Shown piece by piece: positions 6,406 through 8,308 of a stretch of DNA of 8,308 nucleotides. The notes below the pieces were generated by a model. The model did no database searches, had not been told where the DNA came from, and saw only the letters and a program-made list of their open reading frames with translations. Each line of letters opens with the position of its first letter. Position 1 is the first letter of the stretch. The DNA lies in assembly GCA_030446945.1 (NCBI GenBank), contig JAUJMI010000143.1, positions 1 through 8,308 of the forward strand, read 5' to 3'. This stretch comes from Longimicrobium sp. (GTDB lineage: Bacteria; Gemmatimonadota; Gemmatimonadetes; Longimicrobiales; Longimicrobiaceae). Position numbers and translations under genes: made by a program.

Positions 6406-7511
6406 CGCTCATCCTCCCCGCGAAGGCCCGCGCGCCGCGCCGCCTCGCCGCGGCCGGCGGGGGTGATCGCCCACTCGTCGTTGCCCGTGCGCCGCGCCCA
6501 CCCCTGCGCCTCCATCTCGCGCAGCTCGCGATGCGCGCCGGGGTGCATCGCCTCCAGCACCGCGGCGCCGTGGCCGTGCTGCGGGTCTGCGTGGTGGCGG
6601 GCCAGGTCGTCCAGGTTGCCGAGCACGGCGTCCATGTGCAGGCGGCTGCGGTTGCGGCGGTCGCGCACCGACTCCCAGAGCACCCCGCGGTTGGGGGCGA
6701 AGAGGATGGAGAGCACCACCAGCCCGGACAGGCAAAGCACGATGGTGGGGCCGGTGGGGAGATGCTCCGTCAGCGAGCTGAGCACCGCGCCGCTTACCCC
6801 CGCCATCGCTCCAAAGAGCCCGGCGACCGCCACCATCCTCCCCATGCGGTCCGTCCACTGCCGCGCCGCCGCGGCCGGCGCCACCACCATCGCGCTCATC
6901 AGCACCACGCCCACCGTCTGCAAGCCGATCACGATGGAGACGACCAGGAGCGTGGTCAGGATCACGTCCACCGCGCGCATGGGGAAGCCGAGCGATGCGC
7001 CGTAGTCGGGGTCGAAGGCGAGGAGCTTGAACTCCTTCCAGAAGAGCGCCGCCCCCAGCAGCGCCATCGCCCCCAGCCCGGAGATGAGCAGGACGTCGCG
7101 GTGGAGGAGAGTGGCGGCCTGGCCGAAGAGGAAGCGATCGAGCCCCGCCTGGCTCGCGTCGGGGCGCTTCTGCACGAAGGTGAGGAGCACCAGCCCGAAC
7201 CCAAAGAAGACGGAGAGGACGATCCCGAGCGCGCTGTCTTCCTTGACGCGTGTGGCGCTCGTGATCTTCATCACCGCCAGCGTCCCCACCCACCCCGCCA
7301 CCGCGGCCCCCGCCACCAGCACCGGCGTGGCCTTGCTCCCCGTGAGGAGGAAGGCGAGCGCGATGCCGGGGAGCGCCGCGTGCGAGATGGCGTCGCCCAG
7401 CAGGCTCTGCTTGCGCAGCACCGCAAAGGAGCCGAGCGCCCCGCTGGTGAGGCCGAGTGCCGCGGCGCCCAGGGCGACGGTGCGGAGGGTGTAGTCGGTG
7501 AAGAGATCCAA
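6402..7511 (-). CDS. metal ABC transporter permease (ABC-3) with C-terminal winged-helix domain, first permease
   Basis: A 369-residue protein. Residues 1-280 are an ABC-3 permease: 'LGSFAVLRKQSLLGDAISHAALPGIALAFL' block (26-55), 'TRVKEDSALGIVLSVFFGFGLVLL' (87-110), coupling region 'FWKEFKLLAFDPDYGASLGF' (157-176) and 'GVVLMSAMVVAPAAAARQWTDR' (201-222). It pairs with the next gene as the two halves of the membrane channel. Past the usual end (FAPNRGVLWE) come about 85 residues with a winged-helix-like end (AVLEAMH, then HRELREMEAQGWARR and a wing at WAITPAGRGEAARR) preceded by a histidine cluster (306, 307, 312, 314, 323, 327). The start is a TTG at 7511: no ATG or GTG exists between the upstream stop and the conserved N-terminus, and 'DYTLRTVALGAAALG' right after it is the normal family beginning. 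It starts 24 bases after the ATPase stop and ends overlapping the second permease. Confidence 0.93.
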   Translation of the reverse strand: MDLFTDYTLRTVALGAAALGLTSGALGSFAVLRKQSLLGDAISHAALPGIALAFLLTGSKATPVLVAGAAVAGWVGTLAVMKITSATRVKEDSALGIVLSVFFGFGLVLLTFVQKRPDASQAGLDRFLFGQAATLLHRDVLLISGLGAMALLGAALFWKEFKLLAFDPDYGASLGFPMRAVDVILTTLLVVSIVIGLQTVGVVLMSAMVVAPAAAARQWTDRMGRMVAVAGLFGAMAGVSGAVLSSLTEHLPTGPTIVLCLSGLVVLSILFAPNRGVLWESVRDRRNRSRLHMDAVLGNLDDLARHHADPQHGHGAAVLEAMHPGAHRELREMEAQGWARRTGNDEWAITPAGRGEAARRAGLRGEDER

Positions 7512-7535
7512 GGGACTGCTTAGTTCCCTGCCGTT

Positions 7536-8308
<773 letters not shown>

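Noticed and set aside
5347..7005. 552-codon plus-strand open frame opposite the two permeases.
   Set aside because: It mirrors the permease codons, is made of His/Arg/Gln/Glu-rich low-complexity sequence, and has no family resemblance or ribosome binding site.

Overview
This is a very GC-rich window (roughly 70% G+C or more in the long genes, with codon third positions almost all G or C). It has compact, mostly minus-strand operons, translational-coupling overlaps and terminators without T-tracts. The gene mix is a soluble kinase with an RsbRD-type N-terminus, DoxX and DUF2784 membrane proteins, a BNR lipoprotein, and metal permeases carrying C-terminal winged helices. This suggests a soil or extremophile lineage such as Gemmatimonadota (Longimicrobium-like). 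That assignment is an inference from style; there is no rRNA or marker gene to confirm it.

Layout, left to right. (1) 1-679, minus: the first 226 residues of a lipoprotein with an Asp-box (sialidase-like) fold; its 3' end lies beyond the left edge. (2) 848-1132, plus: a 94-residue small membrane protein reading divergently, followed by a hairpin and a 341-base stretch that holds only a possible decayed coding remnant. (3) 1474-1914, plus: a DoxX-family membrane protein, followed by a strong hairpin, then a DUF2784 membrane protein (2018-2422). (4) 4504-2397, minus: a two-gene unit made of a cytosolic histidine kinase and, in a GTGA overlap, a TPR protein whose end overlaps the end of the DUF2784 gene by 26 bases. 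(5) 5111-4665, minus: a lower-GC toxin-antitoxin module in which the AbrB-type antitoxin is intact but the Doc toxin has lost its catalytic middle by an in-frame deletion. (6) 8308-5290, minus: a manganese/zinc/iron-type ABC importer consisting of an ATPase (5' end off the right edge) and two tandem ABC-3 permeases. Each permease has a histidine-containing winged-helix domain fused to its C-terminus.

How the genes work together. The ATPase and the two permeases should form one inner-membrane transition-metal importer; its substrate-binding protein and regulator are not in the window and would be expected upstream, past the right edge. The kinase and TPR protein are probably made together and may act on a response regulator encoded elsewhere. 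The antitoxin can still autoregulate its own promoter but its partner can no longer be a working Fic-fold kinase.

The points most worth following are the disarmed Doc, the paired permease-winged-helix fusions with histidine clusters, and the coupled RsbRD-kinase/TPR pair with a perfect CACGTG-containing inverted repeat just upstream. I found no CRISPR array, insertion sequence, tRNA or rRNA.
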